DNA from: Lachnospiraceae bacterium AC3007
GTDB taxonomy: Bacteria; Bacillota; Clostridia; Lachnospirales; Lachnospiraceae
Assembly (NCBI GenBank): GCA_000621405.1
Contig: JHYK01000005.1
Span: 1-64,000, forward strand
Length of the DNA stretch: 64,000 nucleotides
Reading direction: 5' to 3'
Shown: positions 8,749 to 18,808 of the stretch, piece by piece
How positions within the stretch are numbered: position 1 is the stretch's first letter
How the letters are laid out: each line of letters begins with the position of its first letter
Notes under the pieces: generated by a model
Databases searched by the model: none
Told to the model about the DNA's origin: nothing
Seen by the model: the letters and a program-made list of their open reading frames with translations, nothing else
Position numbers and translations under genes: made by a program

Positions 8749-9915
8749 ATGGGTCTTGCCGAAAAATTGGACAGTCTTTCGGGATCGGATCTGTACCCTT
8801 TCCATATGCCGGGGCATAAAAGGCATACGCTAAAAGAGGGCATACCGGCAGACATCAACACCCGGCAGGCGGACTGGCTTGAGATAGCATACGGACATGA
8901 TATAACCGAGATAGATGATTTTGATGATCTTCATGAACCTCATGGCATCATAGCAGGTATAGAAGAGAGGATCGCCCGTTACTACGGATCGGATAAGGCA
9001 TTTCTTTCGGTGAACGGAAGCAGCCTGGGGAACCTGGCATCTGTTTCTTATCTGGTACCGAACGGAGGCGTGCTCCTGATGGACAGAGGAGCGCACCGGA
9101 GCGTATACAATGCGGTCAGACTGAAGGAGCTTAAGGCCTTATTTCTGGAAAGAGAGACGGTACAGGAAACAGGCCTGACTTCATGCATAGGATGTAACGA
9201 GGTAGAAAGGCGCCTTTTTGAAGCAGAGAAGGAAGGGCGGATGCCTCAGGCCGTTATCATCACATCCCCGACATATGACGGCTTTTTGGCGGATGTTAAG
9301 GGGATAGCGGATATAGTTCACGGATATGATCTGCCGCTCATAGTGGACGGAGCTCACGGAGCGCACCTTGAGGCAGACCGGAATGCGGATATCACCGTGG
9401 TCAGCCTTCATAAGACCCTGCCGGCGCTGACTCAGCTGTCTGCAATACTCGTGAACGGAGAAAGAGTGGAAGCGGGAAAGCTGAAAGAGCATATCAATAT
9501 CTTTCAGACTACGAGCCCCTCTTATATCCTTATGGCTTCTGCAGACAGATGCTTTGATATACTGGAGAGGGACGGCGACAGACTGAAAAAGGAGTTAAAG
9601 GACAGTCTGGATTCGTTATATGCACTGAATCATAAGCTGAAAAGGCTATACCTTACGGGGCCCGAACATGTCGGATCCTATGGGATATATGATCATGATC
9701 CGGGCAGGATCAATATCATGGACAGAACGGGAGAAATGACGGGGAGAGACATATATGACACTCTTCGAACAGTCTACCGCCTTCAGCCGGAGAGAGCGAC
9801 CGGAAAGACATGCCTTTTGATAGCGGGGATGATGGACAGCAGGGAAGGATTTATGCGGCTTCAGCAGGCATTGCTTGCCATGGATGACAGGAATAGAGGA
9901 AAAGAGAATACATGA
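8749..9915 (+). CDS. Orn/Lys/Arg decarboxylase family protein (YaaO-like)
   Basis: This is a PLP-dependent fold-type I enzyme of the short Orn/Lys/Arg decarboxylase family, 388 residues. The N-terminal P-F-H-M-P-G-H-K-R motif and the PLP lysine K222 (S-L-H-K-T-L-P-A-L-T-Q) are diagnostic. The reading frame extends 60 codons upstream, but that part lies inside the previous gene; ATCTTAAGGAGACAG precedes the ATG at 8749. It heads the conserved cluster also found in Bacillus (yaaO, tmk, yaaQ, yaaR, holB, yaaT, yabA, yabB, yabC). The substrate is uncertain; lysine or arginine is typical. Confidence 0.88.
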   Translation: MGLAEKLDSLSGSDLYPFHMPGHKRHTLKEGIPADINTRQADWLEIAYGHDITEIDDFDDLHEPHGIIAGIEERIARYYGSDKAFLSVNGSSLGNLASVSYLVPNGGVLLMDRGAHRSVYNAVRLKELKALFLERETVQETGLTSCIGCNEVERRLFEAEKEGRMPQAVIITSPTYDGFLADVKGIADIVHGYDLPLIVDGAHGAHLEADRNADITVVSLHKTLPALTQLSAILVNGERVEAGKLKEHINIFQTTSPSYILMASADRCFDILERDGDRLKKELKDSLDSLYALNHKLKRLYLTGPEHVGSYGIYDHDPGRINIMDRTGEMTGRDIYDTLRTVYRLQPERATGKTCLLIAGMMDSREGFMRLQQALLAMDDRNRGKENT

Positions 9916-10505
9916 GATATATATTCTATATAACAGGGAAAAGCGCATCCGGAAAAGACAGCATATATAAAGAACTGCTTAATGACGAAAGCCTGAAGCT
10001 GAACCCCATAGTACTTAATACAACAAGACCGATGAGGGACGGCGAGACAGATGGCAGCGAATATCGCTTTGTTGACGAGAATGAATACCAGAGACTGCTA
10101 AAGCACGGAGAAGTCCTTGAATGCAGGACATATGAGACCGTGCACGGCCCCTGGAGGTATTTCACTGTGGCATCATCCGTGGACAGAACCAGGGATTACT
10201 ATCTTGGCATTGGGACACTGGAGTCGTTTTCCGGACTCAAAGATCATTTCGGAGGCGGACGCATCATACCGATATATATCGAGCTGGATGACGGAGACAG
10301 GCTTATCCGGGCGATAAAGCGCGAAAAAGAAAGCGGAAGACCTGATTATAAGGAAATGTGCCGCAGGTATCTGGCAGACGACGAGGACTTTTCCGAGGAA
10401 AGGCTTGAGCAGGCAGGAATAAAAGATCGCTACAGATTTGAAAACCAGGATCTGTATGAATGCATCGATGATATCAGGAGAATGATCATTGGATATCAAG
10501 GTTAA
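9912..10505 (+). CDS. Guanylate kinase-like protein
   Basis: The protein carries a P-loop G-K-S-A-S-G-K-D-S (residues 9-17) and the guanylate-kinase nucleotide-binding pattern T-T-R-P-M-R-D-G-E...Y-R-F near residues 37-53. The usual ExxxYYGT region is changed to Y-E-T-V-H-G-P-W-R-Y, and the lid is divergent. It occupies the position where Bacillus has thymidylate kinase (tmk). It may phosphorylate GMP or another nucleotide, or have drifted in function. It overlaps the decarboxylase and YaaR genes. Confidence 0.78.
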   Translation: MRYIFYITGKSASGKDSIYKELLNDESLKLNPIVLNTTRPMRDGETDGSEYRFVDENEYQRLLKHGEVLECRTYETVHGPWRYFTVASSVDRTRDYYLGIGTLESFSGLKDHFGGGRIIPIYIELDDGDRLIRAIKREKESGRPDYKEMCRRYLADDEDFSEERLEQAGIKDRYRFENQDLYECIDDIRRMIIGYQG

Positions 10506-10932
10506 TAACATTGAGCAGACCTTACAGACGGAAGCGCCAAGGCAGGCTGTCGACAACGGCAGTGATGCTTTTAAGTTTGCGCTCATGTCCAATATCGGAG
10601 AGACAGAGCTACAGGAGAGGCTGTCCAATCTCATGAGCGAGATCACCGCAGAAGGAGAGATCATCGCCAAGCGTAAAAATATAAAGGATATGAGGCGTTA
10701 CAGAGGTCTTGTGAAAGACTTCATGAACGAGATCCTCAACCGTTCCCATAAGTTTTCAAGACAGAACTTCCTCGATAAGAAGGGCCGCCACAGAGTATAC
10801 GGTATCATAAAGCTGGTGGATCAGAATCTGGATGATCTTGCCGCGGAGCTTCTGAAGGAAGAAAGCGATAATCTGTCCATTCTGGCGACGATCGGCGAGA
10901 TAAGAGGTCTGCTCATAGACCTCCTTATGTGA
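10489..10932 (+). CDS. yaaR: YaaR family protein (DUF327)
   Basis: This small, mostly helical protein of 147 residues has the DUF327 core (F-x-L-x-x-x at about 28-33, and R-Y-x-x-L-V-K-D-F-M-N-E-I near 62-74). Its function is unknown in any organism I know of. The position between the nucleotide kinase and holB matches Bacillus yaaR. It overlaps the kinase gene by 17 bases. Confidence 0.85.
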   Translation: MDIKVNNIEQTLQTEAPRQAVDNGSDAFKFALMSNIGETELQERLSNLMSEITAEGEIIAKRKNIKDMRRYRGLVKDFMNEILNRSHKFSRQNFLDKKGRHRVYGIIKLVDQNLDDLAAELLKEESDNLSILATIGEIRGLLIDLLM

Positions 10933-10945
10933 GTCTGAACACGCT

Positions 10946-11836
10946 ATGTATAAAGAAGATCTCATCCTAAAGCAATTTCTGGACGCGGCGATAGAGAAGG
11001 AGAGGCTCAGTCAGGCGTATATTTTTGAAGGCGCTCCCGATGAGGAGAAGATGGAGCTGGCTCTGTATCTTGCCAAACAGCTTCTGTGCAAAAGCGAGGA
11101 TCCCGCTATGCGGCCCTGCTGTGAATGCCACGCCTGTAAAATGGTGGATTCCGGCAATCATCCGGACTGCATCATCCTTCAGCATGAAAAGGAAGACCTG
11201 ATCACCGTAAAAGAAATAAGAGAGGGAATAGTTGATACCATTCAGATCCGGCCATATTACGGCGGAAGAAAGATCTATATCATCCCCGATGCACATATGA
11301 TGAATCCGATCGGGCAGAATGCTCTGTTAAAGACGATCGAAGAGCCGCCCGGATATGCGCTTATCATATTGATAGCTAAAACCAAGGAGCTCCTGCTGCC
11401 TACCATCAGATCCCGCTGCGTTGCTCTCTCCTTTAAGGCAGAGCCGGAGTATGAGCCTGATGATGAGGCTGTTACGGAGCAGTTTGAAAGGATCCGGACT
11501 CTGATACTCGGAAGTAAGGGCGAGGATGCAGCAACGACTCTGATATTCGCAAAAGAGCTTGCCACAAAGTATAAAGAGTACCTGCCGGAGATGCTCTCCT
11601 TCATAGAGAGGATCTGCAAAGACGCACTGCTCGAAAAAGGCGGTGTTTATTTGACAGGAGATGCGGCAACACGATATATTGAAAAGACTGCTGACATACC
11701 ATATGAGAGTCTTGAGCAGATACTTCAGTCGGTAAAAAAAGCAAGGAATGACCTGCTTATCAATGTTTCGGCTGAATATGTGATGGATTCTCTGTTCATG
11801 CATATTATAACGGCTGTAAAGAAAGGCAATATATGA
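10946..11836 (+). CDS. holB: DNA polymerase III delta' subunit
   Basis: This is a clamp-loader subunit of the AAA+ family. A zinc-binding C-C-E-C-H-A-C cluster is near residues 53-59, followed by the D-A-H-M-M-N-P-I-G-Q-N-A-L-L-K-T-I-E-E-P-P sensor/box region. As usual for delta', the Walker A lysine motif is degenerate. The length (296) is normal. The gene overlaps yaaT by 4 bases and sits in the yaaR-holB-yaaT order conserved across Firmicutes. Confidence 0.93.
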   Translation: MYKEDLILKQFLDAAIEKERLSQAYIFEGAPDEEKMELALYLAKQLLCKSEDPAMRPCCECHACKMVDSGNHPDCIILQHEKEDLITVKEIREGIVDTIQIRPYYGGRKIYIIPDAHMMNPIGQNALLKTIEEPPGYALIILIAKTKELLLPTIRSRCVALSFKAEPEYEPDDEAVTEQFERIRTLILGSKGEDAATTLIFAKELATKYKEYLPEMLSFIERICKDALLEKGGVYLTGDAATRYIEKTADIPYESLEQILQSVKKARNDLLINVSAEYVMDSLFMHIITAVKKGNI

Positions 11837-12771
11837 CTGATGTGATCTGTGTAAGATTCCGGACGGCGGGAAAGATATACTACTTCAGCCCCGGGGATCT
11901 GGAGATAAAAAGAGGGATGCACGTGATAGTCGAGACGGCACGGGGGAAAGAATACGGACGCGTGGTCTCCGATGTCCGTCAGATAGAGGAAGAAGGATTG
12001 AAGGCGCCGCTGAAGCAGGTCATCCGGATCGCCAACGAAGAGGATGCCGACAGGGAGACTCTGAACCGGATCAGGGAAAAAGAAGCCTTCAAGATATGCA
12101 AGGAAAGGATACATGCTCACGGGCTTGAGATGAAGCTCATAGATGCCGAGTATACTTTTGACGGCGGAAAGCTTCTGTTTTACTTTACCGCAGACGGCAG
12201 AGTGGATTTCAGAGAACTGGTAAAAGATCTGGCAGGTCAGTTCAGGACCAGGATAGAGCTCAGACAGATCGGAGTAAGAGACGAGACCAAGATCATAGGC
12301 GGCATCGGTATCTGTGGAAGAGAGTTCTGCTGCCATGCTTATCTTTCGGACTTTGCTCCCGTATCGATACGAATGGCAAAAGAGCAGAACCTGTCCCTTA
12401 ATCCTGCAAAGATCTCCGGTGTATGCGGGAGACTGATGTGCTGTCTGAGAAATGAGCAGGAGACATACGAATATCTTAATAAAAAGCTTCCCGGGGTGGG
12501 TGATCTTGTAACGGCCCATGACGGGACAAAAGGCGTGGTCGAATCAGTTAACGTGCTCCGTCAGAAGGTCAAGGTAATAGTCAATGAGGGAGACGAAAAA
12601 GAGATAAAAGAGTATCCGGTGGATGAGCTTTCTTTCAGGCCCCGCAAAGCAAAGGGCCACGGAAAAGGCGGGAAAAAGGGAAATAACGACGAAATCGCCG
12701 ATGAGAAGGAGCTCAAGGAGCTGGAGAATCTGGAAGAAAAAGAGGGAGCAGGCTCAAAGCTTGATGAATGA
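11833..12771 (+). CDS. ricT: PSP1-domain protein RicT/YaaT
   Basis: This is the homologue of Bacillus YaaT (RicT), part of the Y-complex with YlbF and YmcA, which affects RNase Y and mRNA maturation and may bind iron-sulfur clusters. The cysteine motifs C-G-R-E-F-C-C and C-G-R-L-M-C-C (about 157-163 and 197-203) are intact. The C-terminal 60 residues are highly charged (K/E-rich), which looks like a disordered tail. It overlaps the following methyltransferase gene. Confidence 0.92.
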   Translation: MTDVICVRFRTAGKIYYFSPGDLEIKRGMHVIVETARGKEYGRVVSDVRQIEEEGLKAPLKQVIRIANEEDADRETLNRIREKEAFKICKERIHAHGLEMKLIDAEYTFDGGKLLFYFTADGRVDFRELVKDLAGQFRTRIELRQIGVRDETKIIGGIGICGREFCCHAYLSDFAPVSIRMAKEQNLSLNPAKISGVCGRLMCCLRNEQETYEYLNKKLPGVGDLVTAHDGTKGVVESVNVLRQKVKVIVNEGDEKEIKEYPVDELSFRPRKAKGHGKGGKKGNNDEIADEKELKELENLEEKEGAGSKLDE

Positions 12772-13534
12772 TACAGAACCGTCAGTGAAAGAGAAGTATC
12801 TGCAAAATGGAGAGCGGATAGATGACCTTCAGAGGAACGGTCTGTATATCATACAGGATCCGGGAGAGTTCTGCTTTGGAATGGATGCCGTTCTTCTTTC
12901 CGGATTTGCTGCAGCCCATGCCCCCGCATCCTGTAACAGGATACTGGATCTGTGTACCGGAGGAGGTATCATCCCACTCCTTCTTGCAGCAAAGACAAAG
13001 GCACGCCATATCACGGGGATCGAAATACAGCAGAAAGCAGCCGGCAGGGCTGACAGAAGCGTGCGGATGAACGGCCTGTCGGACAAGATAGATATAATCA
13101 ACGGAGATATAAAAGAGGCGCCGGAATTGATGAAGGCTGCCTCTTTTGACATGGTGACGGTCAATCCGCCGTATTTTAGGACGGGACACGGGATCATCAA
13201 CCCAACGGACTCGAAGACCGTCTCAAGACATGAGGTTGCGTGCACGTTGGATGACGTGTTATCGGCAGCAGAATATGCATTAAAAAACGGCGGGGTCTTC
13301 TGCATGGTGCATAAGCCGCAAAGACTTGCCGATGTGATATGCGGTATGCGGGATCATCATATCGAGCCCAAAGCCCTGAAAACAGTACATCCGCGTATCG
13401 GAGATGATCCTTCTATGATACTGATCGAGGGACGAAAGGGAGCCGGCGAAGAGATACGGATCGAGGCTCCTCTTGTGATCTATAACGATAAGGACGAATA
13501 TACCGAGGAAATGTACACGATCTATGGATACTGA
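12764..13534 (+). CDS. tRNA1(Val) adenine-N6 methyltransferase-like (YabB/TrmN6)
   Basis: This is an SAM-dependent class I methyltransferase. Motif I is D-L-C-T-G-G-G-I-I-P-L-L-L and motif IV is N-P-P-Y-F, the signature of N6-adenine methylation. The YabB/TrmN6 family modifies A37 of tRNA-Val. The frame is open upstream inside ricT, but the ATG at 12764 gives a normal 256-residue protein and overlaps ricT by 8 bases. It takes the place of yabB in the Bacillus order. Confidence 0.88.
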   Translation: MNDTEPSVKEKYLQNGERIDDLQRNGLYIIQDPGEFCFGMDAVLLSGFAAAHAPASCNRILDLCTGGGIIPLLLAAKTKARHITGIEIQQKAAGRADRSVRMNGLSDKIDIINGDIKEAPELMKAASFDMVTVNPPYFRTGHGIINPTDSKTVSRHEVACTLDDVLSAAEYALKNGGVFCMVHKPQRLADVICGMRDHHIEPKALKTVHPRIGDDPSMILIEGRKGAGEEIRIEAPLVIYNDKDEYTEEMYTIYGY

Positions 13535-14420
13535 GAAGCAGGCGAGAGGAAAACTGATCCTTTGCCCGACACCGATAGGCAATCTGGGTGACATCACGGA
13601 GAGGACTCTTGCGGCTCTGCGCGATGCAGACATCATAGCGGCTGAGGATACAAGAAATACGCTCCGTCTTCTGAATCACTTTGATATCCATACTCCCATG
13701 ACAAGCTATCACGAGCACAATAAATACGAAAAAGCGGACGAACTGGTTTCAAAGATATTATCAGGTCAGACGATAGCGTGCGTGACGGATGCCGGTACAC
13801 CGGGCATATCCGATCCCGGAGAAGTGCTGGTTAAAAAAGCCGTAGAAGCAGGCGCTGAAGTTACTTCCCTTCCGGGAGCCACAGCCTTTGTCACAGCGCT
13901 CACGGTATCGGGGCTTCCTTGCGGGCGGTTTGTTTTTGAAGGATTTCTTCCTACAGAAAAAAAAGAACGTCGCATCCGGCTCGATCAGATAAAAAGCGAG
14001 ACCAGGACTGTCATACTGTATGAAGCGCCGCACCGGCTCAAAGAGACACTGAAAGAATTGAAGGATGCTCTGGGCAGCAAAAGAAAAACGGCGATCTGCA
14101 GGGAGCTGACAAAGATACACGAAGAAATACGGCGGCTTACGCTTGAGGAAGCCTGTTCTTATCATGATGTAAATGAACCCAGAGGCGAATATGTACTTGT
14201 GATAGAAGGAAAGAGCGAGGCGGAGGCGGAAGCAGAGAGAAAGAAAGTCTTTGAGGATATGACCATAGCCGAGCATGTTGCAATGTACGAAGAAAAAGGG
14301 GCGGATCATAAAGAAGCAATGAAGCAGACGGCTCTGGACCGGGGGATCCCCAAAAGAGAAGTCTATAACGCCCTGATCGAGGAAAAGGAAAGAGATAAAG
14401 CCGATGGCGGAAAAATATGA
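13524..14420 (+). CDS. rsmI: 16S rRNA (cytidine-1402-2'-O)-methyltransferase RsmI
   Basis: This is a tetrapyrrole-methylase-fold SAM enzyme that 2'-O-methylates C1402 in the ribosomal decoding centre. The N-terminal L-I-L-C-P-T-P-I-G-N-L-G-D-I-T and A-E-D-T-R-N-T motifs and the S-D-P-G motif are all present. At 298 residues it is full length. It overlaps the preceding methyltransferase by 11 bases and the copper ATPase by 17 bases. Confidence 0.95.
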   Translation: MDTEKQARGKLILCPTPIGNLGDITERTLAALRDADIIAAEDTRNTLRLLNHFDIHTPMTSYHEHNKYEKADELVSKILSGQTIACVTDAGTPGISDPGEVLVKKAVEAGAEVTSLPGATAFVTALTVSGLPCGRFVFEGFLPTEKKERRIRLDQIKSETRTVILYEAPHRLKETLKELKDALGSKRKTAICRELTKIHEEIRRLTLEEACSYHDVNEPRGEYVLVIEGKSEAEAEAERKKVFEDMTIAEHVAMYEEKGADHKEAMKQTALDRGIPKREVYNALIEEKERDKADGGKI

Positions 14421-16944
14421 CGTAACAGGAATGTCATGCGCTGCCTGTCAGCTGCATGTCGAGAAAGCGGTTGCCAAAGTGCCGGGGGTAGAGGCAGTGA
14501 GTGTCAGCCTGCTCACCAATTCCATGACCGTTGAGGGCAGTGCGGCATCTGGGAGCATAATAAAAGCTGTCGAAAATGCTGGTTACGGAGCAAGTATAGC
14601 TAAAGAAGAGCAGGACAAGCCGGAAGATAAAGAAACAACGGCCATGGTCCGGCGCTTTGTTATCTCTCTTATTTTCCTTGTCATTCTCATGTACATCGGA
14701 ATGGGTCATATGATGTGGGGATTACCGGTTCCGGGATTTTTGTCCTCTCATGCAGCGACCGGCATATCCGAAATGATCCTCACTGTACTGATCATGATAA
14801 TAAACCGAAAGTTCTTTATTTCCGGTTTTAAGGCGATATCACACGGCAGTCCGAACATGGATACTTTGGTCGCGCTGGGGGCGGGCGCTTCTTTTCTTTA
14901 TTCTATTGGAGCGCTCTTTCTGCTGCTAAGATCAACTGCCGAAGGAGATATGGCAAGAGCCGGGATGCTGGGTATGGATCATATGTATTTTGAGTCAGCC
15001 GCTATGATCCTTACTCTGATCACCCTCGGAAAGACGCTGGAGGCTTATTCAAAAGGCCGGACAACGGATGCTCTGCGCTCTCTCATTAAGTTAAGACCGC
15101 AGAGCGCGACCGTAGAGCGGGACGGAAAAACCCTTTCGATTGGTATCAACGACGTCCGAAAAGGGGATGTGTTCATAGTAAAACCCGGAGAGAGCATACC
15201 CGTGGACGGGGTGATCATCGAAGGCAGCACTGCAGTGAATGAGGCGGCGCTTACGGGCGAAGCGATACCGGTGGATAAGAAAGAAGGAGACGAGGTATAC
15301 ACCGCCACGATCAATACCTCCGGCTATATCAAAGCAAGAGCTTCAAGGGTGGGTGAGGACACGACCCTGTCACAGATAATAAAGATGGTTTCCGATGCAG
15401 CCTCCACCAAAGCACCAATAGGTCGCATAGCAGATAAGGTATCCGGCATATTCTGTCCGGTCGTCATAGCGCTGTCTGTCCTGACATTTGCAGGATGGAT
15501 GATACTTGGAGCAGGAGGCAACACAGCATTTGTCAGGGCGGTATCAGTCCTTGTGATATCGTGCCCCTGCGCGCTGGGACTGGCCACGCCTGTTGCCATA
15601 ATGGTCGGCAACGGACTAGGTGCAAGAAACGGGATACTGTATAAAACCGCTGCTTCTCTTGAAGAGGCCGGACGTACTGCGATAGTCACGCTTGATAAGA
15701 CAGGGACTGTTACGAACGGTCTTCCCGTGGTGACCGACATTTTCGAAGAAGATGGTGTAACAAAAGAGAGGCTCCTTGAGGTTGCGGCATCGCTGGAATC
15801 AAAGAGCGAACATCCGCTTTCAAAAGCGATAGTGAAATATGCTTCGGAAAACGGGACGGAGATCTTTGATGTCGAAGATTTCAAAGCTGTCCCCGGCAGA
15901 GGATTACAGGCCGGATACAGCGGGAAAATGCTGTACGGGGGAAACAGTGAATATATTTCGGAATATGCAGATGTCAGTGACAGGATGAAAGCAGAAGCCG
16001 GAAGGCTTGCAGAAGAAGGAAAAACACCGCTGTTCTTTGCCGAAGAAGGGAAAACGGCAGGGATCATTGCAGTTGCGGATACGATAAAGGATGATTCCCG
16101 CGAGGGTGTGAGGCAGCTCAAAGGAATGGGCATAAAAGTAGTCATGCTGACAGGCGACAACGAGAAGACAGCGGCCGCCATAGGGAAGGCTGCCGGCGTG
16201 GATAACGTAATAGCCGGAGTCCTTCCTGACGGAAAAGAAAAAGAGATCCGTTCTCTTCAGGAAGAAGGCAGGACGGCAATGGTCGGAGACGGGATAAATG
16301 ATGCTCCTGCCCTTACGAGAGCGGATACCGGAATGGCGATCGGAGCGGGTACAGATGTCGCAATAGACGCAGCGGATATAGTCCTTGTAAAAAGCAGGCT
16401 CACAGATGTACCGGCAGCCATAAGACTCAGCCGCGCCACGATCAGGAACATCCATGAGAATCTGTTCTGGGCTTTTTTCTATAATGTTATATGCATACCG
16501 CTCGCCATGGGAGTATATCAGGCTCTGTTCCACTGGGATTTCGAGATGAAGCCGGCGGTCGGCGCTCTGGCCATGAGCTTTTCATCCGTCACGGTATGCC
16601 TTAATGCCTTGAGACTTAATCTGTTCAGGCTGTATGATACTGCCGGGGACAGGAAGGTGAAAAACCGACGCAGTAAGATCCGTGATATCAGAACCAAAGA
16701 TGATAATATAGAAAGCATGAAGGAGGAAGGAAAGATGACAAAAACGATGCAGATAAGCGGGATGATGTGCGCACACTGCGAAATGAACGTGAAAAAGGCG
16801 CTTGAGGCGCTGGACGGGGTTGCATCCGCAGAGGTGTCACATGAGGCCGGAACAGCCAAAGTAGAGCTTACGGCAGAAGTAGCCGACGATGTATTAAAGG
16901 CTGCGGTGGAAGAGAAGGACTATGAGGTCACAGCCATAAACTGA
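14404..16944 (+). CDS. copA: Copper-exporting P1B-type ATPase with N- and C-terminal metal-binding domains
   Basis: This is a Cu(I) efflux pump of 846 residues. An N-terminal HMA domain has C12-A-A-C15. Eight membrane segments include the transport motif C387-P-C389. The phosphorylation site is D431 in DKTGT, with the S-E-H-P-L-S nucleotide-binding motif and G-D-G-I-N-D hinge. Unusually, a second HMA domain (G-M-M-C-A-H-C) follows the last membrane helix at residues 778-846, after a basic linker. That domain begins with its own Shine-Dalgarno and ATG (see the separate entry), so the gene may make both pump and chaperone. It overlaps rsmI at its start. No copper regulator is seen nearby. Confidence 0.94.
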   Translation: MAEKYDVTGMSCAACQLHVEKAVAKVPGVEAVSVSLLTNSMTVEGSAASGSIIKAVENAGYGASIAKEEQDKPEDKETTAMVRRFVISLIFLVILMYIGMGHMMWGLPVPGFLSSHAATGISEMILTVLIMIINRKFFISGFKAISHGSPNMDTLVALGAGASFLYSIGALFLLLRSTAEGDMARAGMLGMDHMYFESAAMILTLITLGKTLEAYSKGRTTDALRSLIKLRPQSATVERDGKTLSIGINDVRKGDVFIVKPGESIPVDGVIIEGSTAVNEAALTGEAIPVDKKEGDEVYTATINTSGYIKARASRVGEDTTLSQIIKMVSDAASTKAPIGRIADKVSGIFCPVVIALSVLTFAGWMILGAGGNTAFVRAVSVLVISCPCALGLATPVAIMVGNGLGARNGILYKTAASLEEAGRTAIVTLDKTGTVTNGLPVVTDIFEEDGVTKERLLEVAASLESKSEHPLSKAIVKYASENGTEIFDVEDFKAVPGRGLQAGYSGKMLYGGNSEYISEYADVSDRMKAEAGRLAEEGKTPLFFAEEGKTAGIIAVADTIKDDSREGVRQLKGMGIKVVMLTGDNEKTAAAIGKAAGVDNVIAGVLPDGKEKEIRSLQEEGRTAMVGDGINDAPALTRADTGMAIGAGTDVAIDAADIVLVKSRLTDVPAAIRLSRATIRNIHENLFWAFFYNVICIPLAMGVYQALFHWDFEMKPAVGALAMSFSSVTVCLNALRLNLFRLYDTAGDRKVKNRRSKIRDIRTKDDNIESMKEEGKMTKTMQISGMMCAHCEMNVKKALEALDGVASAEVSHEAGTAKVELTAEVADDVLKAAVEEKDYEVTAIN
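16735..16944 (+). CDS. Putative internal in-frame start: CopZ-like copper chaperone
   Basis: Inside the 3' end of copA, AGGAGG (16721-16726) lies 8 bases before an in-frame ATG at 16735. Starting there gives a 69-residue protein that is exactly one HMA domain, the normal size of CopZ. Its metal site is C-A-H-C at residues 12-15. The spacing and strength of this ribosome site are better than expected by chance inside a coding region. The product would be the cytosolic Cu(I) carrier for CopA. Whether it is really translated on its own is an inference. Confidence 0.55.
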   Translation: MTKTMQISGMMCAHCEMNVKKALEALDGVASAEVSHEAGTAKVELTAEVADDVLKAAVEEKDYEVTAIN

Positions 16945-16972
16945 TGTTCAGCTGATGAAGAAAGGCAAGATC

Positions 16973-18523
16973 ATGGAAAGAGAAAACATACTGGTTCTGG
17001 ATTTCGGAGGACAATATAACCAGCTGATAGCAAGGCGCGTCAGGGAATGCAATGTATATTGCGAGGTTCATTCTTCCGATACGGATATAGCAAAGATCCG
17101 TGAGATGGCACCGAAAGGTATCATACTTACCGGAGGCCCGAATTCAGTATACGAAGAATCCTCTCCGCATGCGGACCCCGACCTCTTTACGCTGGGGATC
17201 CCGATACTCGGGATCTGCTACGGAGCCCAGATCCTGGCATATCAGCTGGGAGGCAGGGTTGCCGGCGCAGATAAGTCCGAATACGGGAAGACTGAAGTGA
17301 CCGTGGATACGACAAAATCTTTGTTTAAGGACTGGAAGGAGGACTCTGTCGTCTGGATGAGCCACACAGATCTTATCAAGGATGTCCCTGAGGGATTTAC
17401 AGTCACAGGCCACACTTCAGACTGTCCGGTTGCTGCGATGCAGGATGATGAGCGTGGCTTCTATGCGGTCCAGTTCCATCCGGAAGTGGTACATACCGAC
17501 GAGGGGATGAAGCTTTTCAGAAATTTCGTATATGATATCTGCGGCTGCAGCGGAGACTGGCAGATGTCGTCATTTATTGATACCAGCGTGACTCAGATAA
17601 AGGAAAAAGTCGGTAACGGCAAGGTGCTGCTGGGCCTTTCGGGAGGAGTGGACTCTTCCGTGGTAGCGGCGCTTATCTCCAAAGCCATAGGGGATCAGCT
17701 GACCTGTGTCTTCGTGGATCATGGCCTTTTGAGAAAAAATGAAGCCGATGAGGTATCCGAGGTATTTGGCGATAGCGGTTTGTTTAAGCTGAACTTTGTG
17801 CATGTGGATGCGGCCGCGCATTTTTATGAGAAGCTTTCAGGCGTGACCGAGCCCGAAGATAAGCGAAAGATCATAGGCGCTGAATTCATAGATGTATTTG
17901 AAAAAGAAGCAGAGAAGATAGGGACGGTTGATTTTCTGGCACAGGGAACAATATATCCCGACGTGATAGAATCCGGCCTCGGGAAATCCGCTACGATCAA
18001 ATCTCATCACAATGTAGGCGGACTGCCCGATCATGTAAGCTTTCGTGAGATAATAGAGCCGCTCAGGATGCTCTTCAAGGATGAAGTCCGCGAAGTGGGG
18101 CTGAAGCTTGGTATACCCGAAAAGCTTGTCTACAGACAGCCCTTCCCCGGTCCGGGACTTGGAGTGCGTGTTATCGGAGAAGTTACACCGGATAAGATCC
18201 GTATGGTCCAGGAAGCAGATGCAATATACCGGGAGGAGATAGAAAAAGCCACGGAGAACGATCCGGACTGGAAGCCGTCCCAGTACTATGCTGCGCTTAC
18301 CAACATGCGCTCCGTCGGTGTCATGGGTGACGGCCGTACCTATGACTACGCCATAGCCCTTCGTGCGGTCATCACGACAGATTTCATGACGGCTACGGCC
18401 GCTCCCATACCCTGGGATGTGCTGACCAGAGCCACAGACCGGATAGTAAATGAAGTAAAAGGCGTGAACCGCGTCCTCTATGACTGTACATCAAAACCCC
18501 CAGCTACAATCGAGCTGGAATAG
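16973..18523 (+). CDS. guaA: GMP synthase (glutamine-hydrolysing)
   Basis: The enzyme converts XMP to GMP with ATP and glutamine. A class I glutaminase domain has Cys82 (G-I-C-Y-G-A-Q), His169 and Glu171 (HPEVVH). The ATP-pyrophosphatase loop S-G-G-V-D-S-S is at 223-229, and the dimerisation domain contains [10 protein letters not shown] and ends with the conserved [10 protein letters not shown] prefer the ATG at 16973, with AAAGG 7 bases upstream, over the one at 16955. The stop codon lies 6 bases from the end of a Tn7-like element, and the gene itself is intact. A second, glutaminase-less GMP synthase is at 48568. Confidence 0.95.
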   Translation: MERENILVLDFGGQYNQLIARRVRECNVYCEVHSSDTDIAKIREMAPKGIILTGGPNSVYEESSPHADPDLFTLGIPILGICYGAQILAYQLGGRVAGADKSEYGKTEVTVDTTKSLFKDWKEDSVVWMSHTDLIKDVPEGFTVTGHTSDCPVAAMQDDERGFYAVQFHPEVVHTDEGMKLFRNFVYDICGCSGDWQMSSFIDTSVTQIKEKVGNGKVLLGLSGGVDSSVVAALISKAIGDQLTCVFVDHGLLRKNEADEVSEVFGDSGLFKLNFVHVDAAAHFYEKLSGVTEPEDKRKIIGAEFIDVFEKEAEKIGTVDFLAQGTIYPDVIESGLGKSATIKSHHNVGGLPDHVSFREIIEPLRMLFKDEVREVGLKLGIPEKLVYRQPFPGPGLGVRVIGEVTPDKIRMVQEADAIYREEIEKATENDPDWKPSQYYAALTNMRSVGVMGDGRTYDYAIALRAVITTDFMTATAAPIPWDVLTRATDRIVNEVKGVNRVLYDCTSKPPATIELE

Positions 18524-18529
18524 TACATT

Positions 18530-18808
18530 TGTCCAAGGGCAAAGCAGATTATCCTCCAAGAGGTAAACTGTCTTATCCTGAAAGAATTAAATAAAACATA
18601 AGTAACAGACCTTGTGAAAGATCACTAAACTGTCTTTCCAAGGTCTGTTCTTTTGTTTATTAATCCTTGTAGTATAAGGCGTTGATGGGATTTATGACTC
18701 TTGTTTGAGAGTATTTTACAGATAACCAATAAGAAGTATTATGGGTACTCTTTATCTATGGGTGGAGGATAAGCTGCTTTGCCCTTTGGAGGATAAAGTG
18801 GTGTGCCC
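18530..18808 (+). repeat. 279-bp terminal repeat, copy 1 (guaA side)
   Basis: This copy matches 43371-43649 over its whole length. Outside the terminator hairpin only about four bases differ. It begins with TGT and carries four 21-bp TnsB-site-like repeats with core TTATCCT: two facing inward from the left (18537-18557 and 18561-18581) and two on the minus strand at the right (18764-18784 and 18788-18808). Both pairs are offset by exactly 24 bp. The four share the pattern GGGCAAAGCAGnTTATCC with variations. Each copy therefore looks like a miniature element with both ends. Confidence 0.85.
18604..18658 (+). terminator. Terminator hairpin inside terminal repeat copy 1
   Basis: AACAGACCTTG pairs with CAAGGTCTGTT, and an inner GAAAG/CTTTC pair extends the stem; TCTTTTGTTT follows. 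It is the first terminator after guaA in the current arrangement. The inner stem differs from copy 2 but remains paired. Confidence 0.75.

Noticed and set aside
18530-18808. Tyrosine-integrase att site (attL/attR) explanation for the direct repeats at the guaA end
   Set aside because: No tyrosine integrase gene lies within the element, the repeat does not contain guaA coding sequence, and a complete tnsABC-tniQ operon is present.
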